DNA of 64,000 bases from JBPOFM01 sp041391925 (GCA_041391925.1 JAWKNA010000004.1:345016-409015); one strand, 5' to 3'. Shown: positions 43,601-51,495, counted from the first letter of the stretch. The notes: generated by a model not told the origin, from the letters alone. Numbers and translations: made by a program.

Positions 43601-45334
43601 AAAGGGAATAAAAGTCAAATTAAAATATCAATTCTGTACGGTTATCACATAAATATTCCTACTTATGATGCAGACAAAAACCCAAACAATTTGGAAATAA
43701 ATTGGTTAAAACAAATAAAAACAATTTATAATGCACCTACAGCAATAGTTAACATATCTGAAAAAATTTTAAAAGAGATTTCGACTATACCCATTGATAA
43801 TTACGAGAACGACTATAAATATCTCCCTTGGAATGGAGAAACTAAAATATCAAAAAAAACACTAGCAGAAACAAGAAATGAGGTAGGTAAAATTCTTGGA
43901 CACAGATTTTACAGAGAAAACTTCAACTATTTCAATAGTCTAATAATTGTTGAAAAAGATTATTCAAATCCTTCTTATACGAAAAAAATTGAAGAACTAA
44001 TTTCTGTATTTTTATATGAACCTTTTTTATACACTCCTTTTAAAAAAATCTTACCAGATATTGTGGCATTAATCGAAGGCTTGATTGATTATATCATATT
44101 CCCTGAAAATGAAATTAATTACTCCAAAACACTTTATTACAACTGGGATAGAAAAGATATTGTTCATTTAGTTTTTATAGTTTTTAATGATAAGGAACTG
44201 TTTAAAAAAATAGGGCTTTTAAATAATTTTAAGAAAATCATTCAGTTTAGTGGCAATAATAGAATTATGACCTTAAACTATATTTTCTACAAACTTTTGA
44301 AATATGCTCCAATTGAAAAATCTGAAATTACAACTAAAATATTCTCTGGCGATATAAAGCATATTTTGGATACAGCAATCCAAGAAAGCTCAATTGATTT
44401 TAGTCAAATCATTTTGAGAGAAATTAAATATTTTAAGTCGTTCCTTTCGACTTTGCCATGTGATAAAAAGTTCAAGTCTCTACTGTCGAAAGTTGCTGGG
44501 AATTATGGCAAATTGAAAGACGATAAGGAACATTCACATGCAATTAAAGCACTCTATGATAAATTCAGAATGAAATTGAAAATTCTTAAAAATAAATTTT
44601 ATGAAGAATTAGCTGATGAACTTTTTTATGACTGGGAAAGTATATCAAGTTTCATAAATGATATTTTGCAATTACATTCAACATACCCAACATTTTTTAT
44701 TATTCATCAGGACAGAATTGAAAATAAAAAACAAGATTCACTGAAAGGACTTAGCCTTGACATTTTTGAAAATGTTAAGAATATCAGTATTGAAACAAAT
44801 ATTTCGGAAATAGAGAGGAAGCTGGAATGGTTTAAGAAATTCTTTTTAGATAAAAATGAGCTTAAAGAAGAGGTGGAAGATAGGTTTTACAACATTTTTA
44901 CGCAAATTACTACTCCTGATATTGTAAGTTTAATTCATTCTGCAATAAGTGATCATAATTTAGGTTGTCAAAATGGTCTAATTCAAGAAAGTGACGAAAT
45001 ATTGTATAAGTTAAATACAAATTTTAACGAAATGTTGATTATAGATTTTCCGTACGTATATTTTAAAAGTGTAATTTTAAAAGAATTAATTAATAATTTA
45101 GAGCATCGAGATGTAAAACAAATAGTTAATTTTGATTTATGTCTAAAGGAGAAAGTTTTAAGTATAAAAATTGAAAACCACAAAAAACAAACTGTTAATA
45201 AGATTGGAGGTAACGGTATTAGAATGATAAACAAGTTAAATAATTATCCAAATCAGTTTGTTTCATATAAAAATAACATATTGGAGGAATCAAATGAATT
45301 ATTCATTCAAGAACTAACGTTTGAAATAACTTAA
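40604..45334 (+). CDS. giant STAS / GHKL-ATPase / double PRTase-like / GHKL protein (novel)
   Basis: A 1576-residue soluble protein. My domain reading: 1-85 STAS-like (FIFDLSNVQWIANQNLLFL); 180-350 GHKL ATPase with N-box RELYENFLDHY (194-204), IDYGRSIVDT (268-277) and PRGLFDILSIVKR (325-337); 450-790 a divergent phosphoribosyltransferase fold with ICELIATGSLTNKIY (726-740); 860-1015 a second one with the clear PRPP-loop pattern KILIIDDSSNSGNSIQQL (947-964); 1080-1470 helical; 1470-1576 a second GHKL module with LKELINNLEHRD (1492-1503) and GGNGIRMINKL (1535-1545). A TIR gene follows after 4 bases. Much more AT-rich than neighbours, so probably acquired. No transmembrane segment. I know no characterised system with this layout. 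Confidence 0.8.
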   Translation: MNEFNIPKKFSEKQIDEFATKVFDAVQHNKGRKFIFDLSNVQWIANQNLLFLSSLWKYFIETNIDFKVKLFKDNFSDINYKEALIILQLWEIWKIYQILPSNSSLKEYFDINTNHSIENLKKDHKIKLKNDFFDRYGITPLITLNKIENFSDFKLLKQEIEPIYLLNEVIYSILKDNDCEHPFLHNTLSAIITRELYENFLDHYQDNLFQGDQNWAFLSLSLKKQLINYDNDRLELNFKEEELPETINFFKNVNGKFKNQPLIQFSFIDYGRSIVDTIRDEYLNKNNLIDSFEHDPSEILKFAFKHNSSRHPISHKFSNIEKVIPRGLFDILSIVKRYNGLIIVRSGGGKIYYDFSDSEKNIDESVEVFGNKEDIFFGNFITIYIPPVYAFKEFNYSTIKPSYNIRKNFKSKESYLSLFELLDNITSKNFSKSEFYSKGIEELDKQLNRKRSDFIFFDFQGWEFDRRLSKIFIFYLTTTYDINYEKSITIINPPEKEFLANINVELADLLDNLVSFQTHPLPFIYFDSVDDSLSIYWTGIFQEEDNNTLNKILLEIPDLRKDDFLQPENVTGNVIFLDRFGNVKTNMPDQDRFLTFYKEAFIKLEDENIEMTMSNSINYGEKNCFYICSGNYYTEKYITFDKIILNDFRNRNFSRLLFNRIRRVVGNIDDYIFISVTSMNTKILKSMVDQNLVHKNRTIFLENYHYKLKEYKNQQPLEHNSKYILICELIATGSLTNKIYHELKTEYNSSLEFVGVYINTLGLGEMDLLVDDLKGKIIYLKRDEIDKHSIKKLGELEIKKDIVRINPFTNQPVHKSIKKTNISDSIILQTEDFFKELEENMLKIRYVDYYGSIQSYFFDLQEIILKKGNSLIERIFENIREEIKKDINIIFYPKNSAAAFIDFDYLTDKILLNHKIPHFELERFETSDGYKFPHLSSFYKDLCIQQKILIIDDSSNSGNSIQQLIDEIIFFDVKEIVVLVLLSRISDEKLEFLSRIKSLKGNKSQIKISILYGYHINIPTYDADKNPNNLEINWLKQIKTIYNAPTAIVNISEKILKEISTIPIDNYENDYKYLPWNGETKISKKTLAETRNEVGKILGHRFYRENFNYFNSLIIVEKDYSNPSYTKKIEELISVFLYEPFLYTPFKKILPDIVALIEGLIDYIIFPENEINYSKTLYYNWDRKDIVHLVFIVFNDKELFKKIGLLNNFKKIIQFSGNNRIMTLNYIFYKLLKYAPIEKSEITTKIFSGDIKHILDTAIQESSIDFSQIILREIKYFKSFLSTLPCDKKFKSLLSKVAGNYGKLKDDKEHSHAIKALYDKFRMKLKILKNKFYEELADELFYDWESISSFINDILQLHSTYPTFFIIHQDRIENKKQDSLKGLSLDIFENVKNISIETNISEIERKLEWFKKFFLDKNELKEEVEDRFYNIFTQITTPDIVSLIHSAISDHNLGCQNGLIQESDEILYKLNTNFNEMLIIDFPYVYFKSVILKELINNLEHRDVKQIVNFDLCLKEKVLSIKIENHKKQTVNKIGGNGIRMINKLNNYPNQFVSYKNNILEESNELFIQELTFEIT

Positions 45335-45338
45335 AAAG

Positions 45339-46286
45339 ATGGAAGTAGAAAATGTGACCGTTTTACTTTGGGATAGTTTACAAAATTTTAATGAATTTAT
45401 GACTAACTGGGGTTTCTACAATGGAGAGTCAAATATTTACAATGATGTTAAGCAATTTCAATCTGAGAAAGAATTTGTGAATAAATTAAATGATACACAA
45501 CCTGATGAAAATTTGGTTTTTTGTTGTCATGTGAATTTCGGTAATCTAAAAGAGGGCTATTATCTTTTCAAAAATTCTAAAATAGAGCAGAAATTCAACA
45601 TTCCTGATGTCTATTATATATCATCAGGTGGAGATGACGCAGAAAATGCGCTTAAAAAAGAAAGTGTTGGAAAAATTATCGTAAGACAATATAATGATTT
45701 TGAAGCTGATATTAGACTTGGACGTATAAAGACGTTTAAAAAAGATGAGCTATACCCAAAGGCTAGAGTTAAAGATAAAACTTTAAAAGAAGGTATTTTT
45801 TTAAGTCATTCCTCGAAAGATCGAGTTGTTGTGGAAAAATTTAGGGATTTGATTTTAATCCAGGGTTTAGGTTATAATATAAATCATATTAAGTTTACTA
45901 GTTCGGATATAACTGGAGTGAAAGGAGGAATTAGCATTCCACAAGATTTAAAGGATTTTCTAATAAATAAAAATGGTTTTTTCATCCAGTTCATCTCCGA
46001 AGACTATGTAAAAAGTAGGGTTTGTTTAAATGAAGAAGGAGCCGGTTGGGTTTTGTGTCCTCAAAATCAATTCTTATCAATTTTAATTCCACCGGCTAGC
46101 ATAAAGTCATTATCCTGGATAAAGTCTTTGGATAAAGGTATTAAATTAGATAACTCTGATTCATTAAAAAAAATGTATTTTGAAAGAAAAAGTTTCTTTG
46201 ACTCAAGTAAATTTGATGAATTAAATTTTACAAAACAGGTTGATTGTTTTGTCGATTGGTATAATTCTACCAAACCCAGTCACTAA
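45339..46286 (+). CDS. degenerate receiver-TIR domain protein (putative effector)
   Basis: A 315-residue protein. Residues 1-130 have an alternating strand/helix pattern like a response-regulator receiver (VTVLLWDS, NLVFCCHVNF, VYYISSGGDD, GKIIVRQYND), but the phospho-acceptor position lacks an Asp. Residues 150-290 are a TIR domain: EGIFLSHSSKDRVVVEKFRD as box 1, and SEDYVKSRVCLNEEGAGWVL, where Cys229-x2-Glu232 matches the SxxYxxSxWCxxE motif with the catalytic Glu of NAD-cleaving TIR enzymes. Starts 4 bases after the large gene, so certainly coexpressed. Probable role: NAD+ depletion on infection or stress (inference). Confidence 0.88.
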   Translation: MEVENVTVLLWDSLQNFNEFMTNWGFYNGESNIYNDVKQFQSEKEFVNKLNDTQPDENLVFCCHVNFGNLKEGYYLFKNSKIEQKFNIPDVYYISSGGDDAENALKKESVGKIIVRQYNDFEADIRLGRIKTFKKDELYPKARVKDKTLKEGIFLSHSSKDRVVVEKFRDLILIQGLGYNINHIKFTSSDITGVKGGISIPQDLKDFLINKNGFFIQFISEDYVKSRVCLNEEGAGWVLCPQNQFLSILIPPASIKSLSWIKSLDKGIKLDNSDSLKKMYFERKSFFDSSKFDELNFTKQVDCFVDWYNSTKPSH

Positions 46287-46475
46287 AATCCCTAAACCCC
46301 AACTCAACCCCGATAACCCAGCTCTGTGAAATCTCCTGGCCTCGCGGCAATGGTTCGCACTATCAATCCCTCTAACTTCCTTATATAACGCAATAGCGCT
46401 GATTTTCAATTATTCTTTCAAATAACGAAGTGTTTCAACTATAGGTGCTCTGTGTAACCTCTCGAAAATTAAGTT
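46287..46475. other. 189-base GC-richer spacer at island edge
   Basis: Between the convergent TIR gene and the Tiki-like gene lies a block (about 46305-46405) visibly richer in G and C than both neighbours (ctcgcggcaatggttcgc and surroundings). It carries a 62-codon leftward open frame without family signs. It may be a repeat or recombination boundary; no identity can be given. Confidence 0.4.
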
Positions 46476-47117
46476 TCAAGAAAAAAAATTCCAATTACAG
46501 ATTAACTCGTTCTTTTCTCGAATATTTTGAATTTTATCCATCAACCGAAATCTGTGTCCCGCACCAACTAAAAACACAGCCTTTTTAGGTTTATGAATTT
46601 CAAAATAATTATGAATTAAATCAATCCATTGGTTTTCGCGTTTGTCATTCCATTCTATCCAATCTGCATAATAATCTGATAATGCTTGATACTTTACCAT
46701 CTCTAAATAATGCCTCCCCATAGATTCCATGTCTCTAAATATCTTATCACTATCCTCACTATTTAAAAAAGGAAATCCTTTCAAATATGTTTCATTCAAC
46801 AACATATTATGTGCATTAAGATAAAATTTCATCTTCTGTTTAAATAAGGCAAACATATCTTCAAGTCGCCTATCAAAAGGATCGTGTTCTACATCAATAG
46901 GAACTAATTTTACAAAATTCTCATTAATTATTTTTTTTATAACCTCCATTTCTGGGGTTTTAACATCAATTCTCTTTATGTGAAGAGGAAATTTTTTAGG
47001 TGAAACTTCACAAAAAACTACTTCAGGAGAAATCTTATCGATAATTTTAAACAATTCTTCAGAATTGCAAGCTCCCCCTTCTGAATGACCAGTTCCAATC
47101 ACAATAACACTATTCAT
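46476..47117 (-). CDS. Tiki/TraB/EreA-superfamily-like protein
   Basis: A 213-residue soluble protein. The superfamily's two GxxH motifs are visible: GTGH at residues 8-11 and GAGH at 185-188, with Glu37 (VVFCEV) after the first. Between them is a helical segment rich in acidic and aromatic residues. Superfamily members are metalloproteases or esterases (TIKI, erythromycin esterase, ChaN), so a hydrolase role is possible. It has its own promoter region before 47117 and is convergent to the TIR operon. Confidence 0.7.
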   Translation of the reverse strand: MNSVIVIGTGHSEGGACNSEELFKIIDKISPEVVFCEVSPKKFPLHIKRIDVKTPEMEVIKKIINENFVKLVPIDVEHDPFDRRLEDMFALFKQKMKFYLNAHNMLLNETYLKGFPFLNSEDSDKIFRDMESMGRHYLEMVKYQALSDYYADWIEWNDKRENQWIDLIHNYFEIHKPKKAVFLVGAGHRFRLMDKIQNIREKNELICNWNFFS

Positions 47118-47263
47118 GTCAATTAGTAAAAAAATTTAAAATTTAGAAATGCATAGAAAAAAAGCTTTAGGCCTACAAATTTCTGTTCTAGTGCTTGTTC
47201 CTGAAAATGCCTTAATGTTGATACTAGCTTATCTCAATCTAATTTCTCATCGCTATCGAAATT

Positions 47264-47890
47264 TCATTTTGAAAGCTTATAGTCAATATACGAAAGGATG
47301 CAAGTATCCAAATTATTAAAATATAGTGTTTGATCGTATGTTGAATAGCTATACTGATTCTTTTTGATTATAAATAGCACACTACCAGTTTGACCTTCAA
47401 ATCTAAACTCATATTCAATAAATTTACCCGTTATTAATGAGCTTCCTTTGAATTCTCTAAAAATTTCATATTTATCCGAGGATATTTTCTTGTGATCTAG
47501 ATATTTATTTTTCAAAAACTCGGCTACACTTTTAATTGTTTTCAAATCATAATTGAAACGATTTTCATCAACAAGTAAAAAAAAATCTTGTACCCCATCC
47601 AATTTTAAAGCAAGAATATCTTTTTCAAAGAATCCATGATTAAATAATAAGGTGTCACTTTGGTGTTCTATTAGGATGCATTGATGATTGAGGTATTCCC
47701 ATTTGCCTTTGCTTACCTTTCCGTCTATAGATATTAAAAGCTCTCCATTATTTTTGAATATGTATTTTTTGTAGGTGCTGTTATCAGTGTCTAATAAAAT
47801 CCAATGCTGTCTTGTAAGCAGGGCGGTATTATTTAATTTCTCTGAAAATTGTTCGATTTTGGGAATTAGTTCTGTCAAAAAATCTTTCAT
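47264..47890 (-). CDS. conserved flavobacterial protein of unknown function
   Basis: A 208-residue soluble protein from ATG at 47890; a longer frame to 48010 runs into the minisatellite and is rejected. LLTRQHWILLDTDNSTYKKYIFKNNGELLISIDGK and KWEYLNHQCILIEHQSDTLLFNHGFF recall a set of uncharacterised Bacteroidota proteins with a small beta-rich domain. Nothing shows a catalytic site. AT-rich like the genes to its left. Confidence 0.65.
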   Translation of the reverse strand: MKDFLTELIPKIEQFSEKLNNTALLTRQHWILLDTDNSTYKKYIFKNNGELLISIDGKVSKGKWEYLNHQCILIEHQSDTLLFNHGFFEKDILALKLDGVQDFFLLVDENRFNYDLKTIKSVAEFLKNKYLDHKKISSDKYEIFREFKGSSLITGKFIEYEFRFEGQTGSVLFIIKKNQYSYSTYDQTLYFNNLDTCILSYIDYKLSK

Positions 47891-47987
47891 ATCAGCGAAT
47901 AATCCTTTAGTATATCGAATATACATCATTATTTCAAACGAAATACACAACAGCGTGGATTTGCTATCCATGTTTCCCACCCACACC

Positions 47988-48197
47988 ATCCAATGTCTCG
48001 CGTCCTCCACGAAAAGTATCAGTTATACCACGCAAAGTATCGGTTATACCAAGCAGAGTATCGGTTATACCACGCAAAGTATCGGTTATACCATGCAAAG
48101 TATCAGTTATACCAAGCAGAGTATCGGTTATACCACGCAATGTCTCGCGTCCACCATGCAATGTCTCGGTTATACCACGCAATGTCTCGCACTCAAA
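47988..48197. repeat. ten-copy 21-bp minisatellite
   Basis: Ten head-to-tail units of exactly 21 bases, consensus ACGCAAAGTATCGGTTATACC; units 3 and 5 are identical, as are 4 and 7. The outer units (1, 8, 10) are variants with GTCTCGCGTC or similar. Because 21 is a multiple of three, several frames stay open on both strands, giving heptapeptide repeats such as ITDTLRG (minus) and YHAKYRL (plus). No spacers, so it is not CRISPR. Confidence 0.95.
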
Positions 48198-48378
48198 AAA
48201 CCATAACCCAAATCTTAAAAACCCAGTCCCCATAAGGGTTTCCCTATCCTTTCAACCACCTCACCCTACCTACTGACCACCGCCCACTGACCACTGCGAC
48301 AGCGACTGAAAACTCCTTTTTAATAACCCTGTGAATAATTAAAAAACATTTCCACCGTTATAACCTTTAAGATTCACA

Positions 48379-48386
48379 TATCTTTG
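48379..48386 (+). promoter_or_regulatory. -7 box of the TPR gene promoter
   Basis: TATCTTTG matches the TAnnTTTG consensus 25 bases before the ATG at 48412. No good -33 element at the expected distance. Confidence 0.5.
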
Positions 48387-48411
48387 AAGCATCAAACAAA
48401 AAACGAGACTT

Positions 48412-51400
48412 ATGTTTCATAAAAAAACCCTTGTGTTTGCAACCCTTCTGTTGCTTACCCTCAACACCTTCGGCCAGATGTCCGCTACCTACACCAGCGA
48501 CACGGTCGAGTATCAAAAGGCCCTCACGCTTTACAACAATAAGCAGTATCAGGCGGCACAGTCCATGTTCGACAAAATCATCGACGCCACTGAGGACGAG
48601 CAGCTCAAAAGCGATTGTGTCTATTACTACGCCAATTGTGCCGTGCGCCTCAACCAGCTCAACGCCGACAGCCTCATTGAGGACTTTGTGGAGACCTATC
48701 CAACCTCTACCAAGAAGAACACGGCGTATCTCGATGTGGCAGATTACTATTTCGACAACGGAAAATATGCCTACGCACGCAAATGGTATGAGAAGGTAGA
48801 TGAAGGCAGCATCTCCCGCACCGAGCGCGACAAGTTCTCCTTCAATTATGGCTATGCGCTCTACTCCACAAAGGATGAAGCGGGTGCGCAAAAGTATCTT
48901 AACCGTGTGGTGAACAGCAAAGAGTATGGCTCGCAGGCCAAATACTACATAGGTTTTATGGCCTATGAAGGTGATGATTATAACAAAGCCAATGAATACT
49001 TTGAACAGGTCAGTGACAACGAAAAATATGCTGAAAAACTCTCGTACTACCAGGCAGATTTAAACTTCAAGCTCGGCAATTTTGAGAAAGCCATCACCAT
49101 GGCCAAAGAACAGATGCCGAAAAGCAGTCCCGCAGAAAAATCAGAGCTGAACAAGATTATTGGCGAGAGTCTCTTCAACCTAAAACGCTACGACGAGGCC
49201 ATCCCATACCTGAAAGAGTACAAGGGTAAGGGCGGCAAGTGGAACAACACCGATTACTATCAGTTGGGCTATGCTTACTATAAGCAAAATAACTTTGAAG
49301 CGGCCATTTCGGAGTTTAACAAGATTGTAGGTGGAAATAACAGCGTGGCGCAGAATGCATACTATCATTTGGGCGAAAGCTACATCAATCTCGACAAGAA
49401 GCAAGAGGCACTGAATGCCTTTCGCAATGCCTCGCAGATGGATTACGACCTCAAGATTCAGGAAGATGCTTGGTATAACTATGCGAAAATAAGTTACGAA
49501 ATCGGGAACCCATACCAGTCGGTGCCGCAAGTGCTCACAAGCTATTTGAACCAATATCCGAAAACTGCGATGCGCGAGGAGATTGAGACGCTCTTGATAG
49601 ACAGTTACATCACCTCAAAGAATTATAAGGAAGCCTTAAAGTTGCTGGAAGGCAAAAGCAGCTTTGAGAACAAGGTCGCCTATCAAAAAGTGACCTTCTA
49701 TAGAGGGATTGAAGTGTACAACGAAGGCAATTACGCCGAAGCGAAGAGTTTATTTGAAAAATCACTCAAGGAACCGCGCGACGCGAAGTTTACGGCACGT
49801 GCCACCTTCTGGAAAGCGGAAAGCGATTATAATAGTGGGAATTTTGCCGATGCCTTGATTGGTTTCAAGCAGTTCCAACAACAGGCCGAGGCCAAAAACA
49901 CGCCAGAATGGACCAATCTGGACTATAACTTGGCCTACACCTATTTTAAACAGAAGAATTACAGTCAGGCCACAGGCTTGTTTAAGGAGTTTATTGCCAA
50001 TCATAAGGATGACAAGCTCCGTTTGAATGATGCCTATTTGCGATTGGGCGATGGCTATTTTGTGTCGAGCAATTACCAAGAGGCGATTGCTGCTTACGAC
50101 AAAGCGATGGCGCTGAACGAAATCGAAACCGACTATGCCGCCTTTCAAAAAGCGATGAGCTACGGCTACATAGGGCAGGGCAGTACCAAAATGCAGGAAC
50201 TCAACAGTTTTATAGACCGCTACTCGAAGTCGCCGTTGCGAGACGATGCGATGTATGAGTTGGCAAACTCTTACGTAAAGGCCAACCAAACCGACAAAGC
50301 GATGGCGATGTACGACCGAATGAACAACGAGTACAAGACCAGCGTGTTCGTACCAAAAGCTTTGTTGCGACAAGGCTTGGTACATTATAACGCCAGCAGA
50401 AACAATGACGCCTTGACCAAATTCAAGAAAGTCGCGAAGGACTATCCAAGTTCCGAAGAGGCGATTCAGGCCGTCAGCACCGCCAGATTGATTTACATCG
50501 ATTTGGGACGTGTGGACGAATATGCGGCTTGGGTAAAAACATTGGATTATGTGAATGTCACCGATGCCGAATTGGACAACACGAGTTATTTGGCAGCGGA
50601 AAAGCAGTATTTGGATGGCAACACCGACAATGCGATTAAGCAATTCAACCGTTATTTGAATGACTTCCCTAACGGAATGAGTGCCTTGAAAGCGCATTTC
50701 TATCTCGCTGAATTATACACGAAGAAAAATCTTCCGGAAAACGCGCAACCGCATTACGAATATGTGGTCAACCGTCCGAAAGGCGAGTACACGGAGCAGT
50801 CTTTGGTGAAATTGTCTGAAACCTATTTGAACGCGTCCCAATGGAATAAAGCCTTACCAATCTTGAAGCGTCTCGAGACCGAAGCCGATTATCCACAGAA
50901 CATCACCTACGCACAATCCAACCTGATGAATGCATACTACCAGTTGGATAACTATCGCGATGCCGAAGCGTATGCCGAAAAGGTGCTGGCGAGTTCGAAA
51001 TTGGACAATAAAGTGAAGAGCGATGCGAAAATTATCATCGCGCGTTCTGCCATCAAGACAGGCAATGAGGCGAAAGCCAAAACCGCTTATGCCGATGTGG
51101 AGAAAATTGCCACAGGCGCCTTGGCAGCGGAAGCTTTATACTATAACGGATACTTTAAAAACAAGGACGGGCAGTATGAAGCCAGTAACACGGTCATACA
51201 ACGCCTTGCCAAGGACTATAGCAGCTATAAATATTATTCAGCGAAAGGTCTCGTGGTGATGGCGAAGAATTTCTATGCTTTGAAAGATGCTTTCCAGGCC
51301 ACGTATATTTTGGAATCCGTCATCAACAACTTTGCAGAGTTTGAGGACGTAGTCGCAGAAGCCAGAACCGAACTGAACAACATCAAAACAGAAGAAGCCA

Positions 51401-51432
51401 AAACGAATTCATCAATCACCACGGAAGACTAA
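48412..51432 (+). CDS. large secreted tetratricopeptide repeat protein
   Basis: A 1006-residue protein with a signal peptide (KTLVFATLLLLTLNTFG) and some twenty TPR helices-pairs throughout (YQLGYAYYKQNNFEAAISEF, YNLAYTYFKQKNYSQATGLF and similar). This is the conserved flavobacterial TPR protein that precedes an outer-membrane barrel gene, here at 51496. It is periplasmic or outer-membrane-attached and may serve as scaffold for that barrel. Codon use is more GC-rich than in the surroundings, especially in the first 1 kb. The long open frames on the opposite strand are shadows. Confidence 0.92.
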   Translation: MFHKKTLVFATLLLLTLNTFGQMSATYTSDTVEYQKALTLYNNKQYQAAQSMFDKIIDATEDEQLKSDCVYYYANCAVRLNQLNADSLIEDFVETYPTSTKKNTAYLDVADYYFDNGKYAYARKWYEKVDEGSISRTERDKFSFNYGYALYSTKDEAGAQKYLNRVVNSKEYGSQAKYYIGFMAYEGDDYNKANEYFEQVSDNEKYAEKLSYYQADLNFKLGNFEKAITMAKEQMPKSSPAEKSELNKIIGESLFNLKRYDEAIPYLKEYKGKGGKWNNTDYYQLGYAYYKQNNFEAAISEFNKIVGGNNSVAQNAYYHLGESYINLDKKQEALNAFRNASQMDYDLKIQEDAWYNYAKISYEIGNPYQSVPQVLTSYLNQYPKTAMREEIETLLIDSYITSKNYKEALKLLEGKSSFENKVAYQKVTFYRGIEVYNEGNYAEAKSLFEKSLKEPRDAKFTARATFWKAESDYNSGNFADALIGFKQFQQQAEAKNTPEWTNLDYNLAYTYFKQKNYSQATGLFKEFIANHKDDKLRLNDAYLRLGDGYFVSSNYQEAIAAYDKAMALNEIETDYAAFQKAMSYGYIGQGSTKMQELNSFIDRYSKSPLRDDAMYELANSYVKANQTDKAMAMYDRMNNEYKTSVFVPKALLRQGLVHYNASRNNDALTKFKKVAKDYPSSEEAIQAVSTARLIYIDLGRVDEYAAWVKTLDYVNVTDAELDNTSYLAAEKQYLDGNTDNAIKQFNRYLNDFPNGMSALKAHFYLAELYTKKNLPENAQPHYEYVVNRPKGEYTEQSLVKLSETYLNASQWNKALPILKRLETEADYPQNITYAQSNLMNAYYQLDNYRDAEAYAEKVLASSKLDNKVKSDAKIIIARSAIKTGNEAKAKTAYADVEKIATGALAAEALYYNGYFKNKDGQYEASNTVIQRLAKDYSSYKYYSAKGLVVMAKNFYALKDAFQATYILESVINNFAEFEDVVAEARTELNNIKTEEAKTNSSITTED

Positions 51433-51438
51433 AAGGAC

Positions 51439-51462
51439 TGTCCCCTCGAGCGGAGTCGAGAG
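51439..51462. repeat. short CTCGAG palindrome between TPR and barrel genes
   Basis: CTCGAGCGGAGTCGAG inside CCCCTCGAGCGGAGTCGAGAGATC is a small inverted repeat, the same sequence family as the CACTTCGAGTG elements. It may reduce expression of the downstream gene. Confidence 0.5.
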
Positions 51463-51495
51463 ATCATCTTACATCTTTGAATTTTAAATAGAATT

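Larger units (their letters stand above)
47891..48411. other. 521-base stretch without a convincing gene
   Basis: It consists of the promoter side of the 47264 gene, the minisatellite (47988-48197), a low-complexity tail of CACT/GACC words (48240-48315) and the promoter of the TPR gene. A TGTGAATAA at 48331-48339 matches the DnaA box pattern once only. Confidence 0.6.

Noticed and set aside
46221..46409. 62-codon leftward frame in the GC-richer spacer
   Set aside because: It overlaps the TIR gene, shows no domain or promoter, and looks like a chance frame.
47988..48197. CRISPR array
   Set aside because: Units are contiguous without unique spacers, 21 bp long, and there are no cas genes.
47775..48235. 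Open frames through the 21-bp array on both strands
   Set aside because: They arise because the unit is a multiple of three; no independent start signal or non-repeat domain supports them.
48331..48339. Possible replication origin
   Set aside because: Only one DnaA-like word (TGTGAATAA) was found, with no cluster, no dnaA or other origin-linked gene.
49762..50697. Long opposite-strand open frame (311 codons) inside the TPR gene
   Set aside because: It is an antisense shadow of the GC-rich, highly repetitive TPR codon pattern; the plus-strand protein has clear TPR helices.
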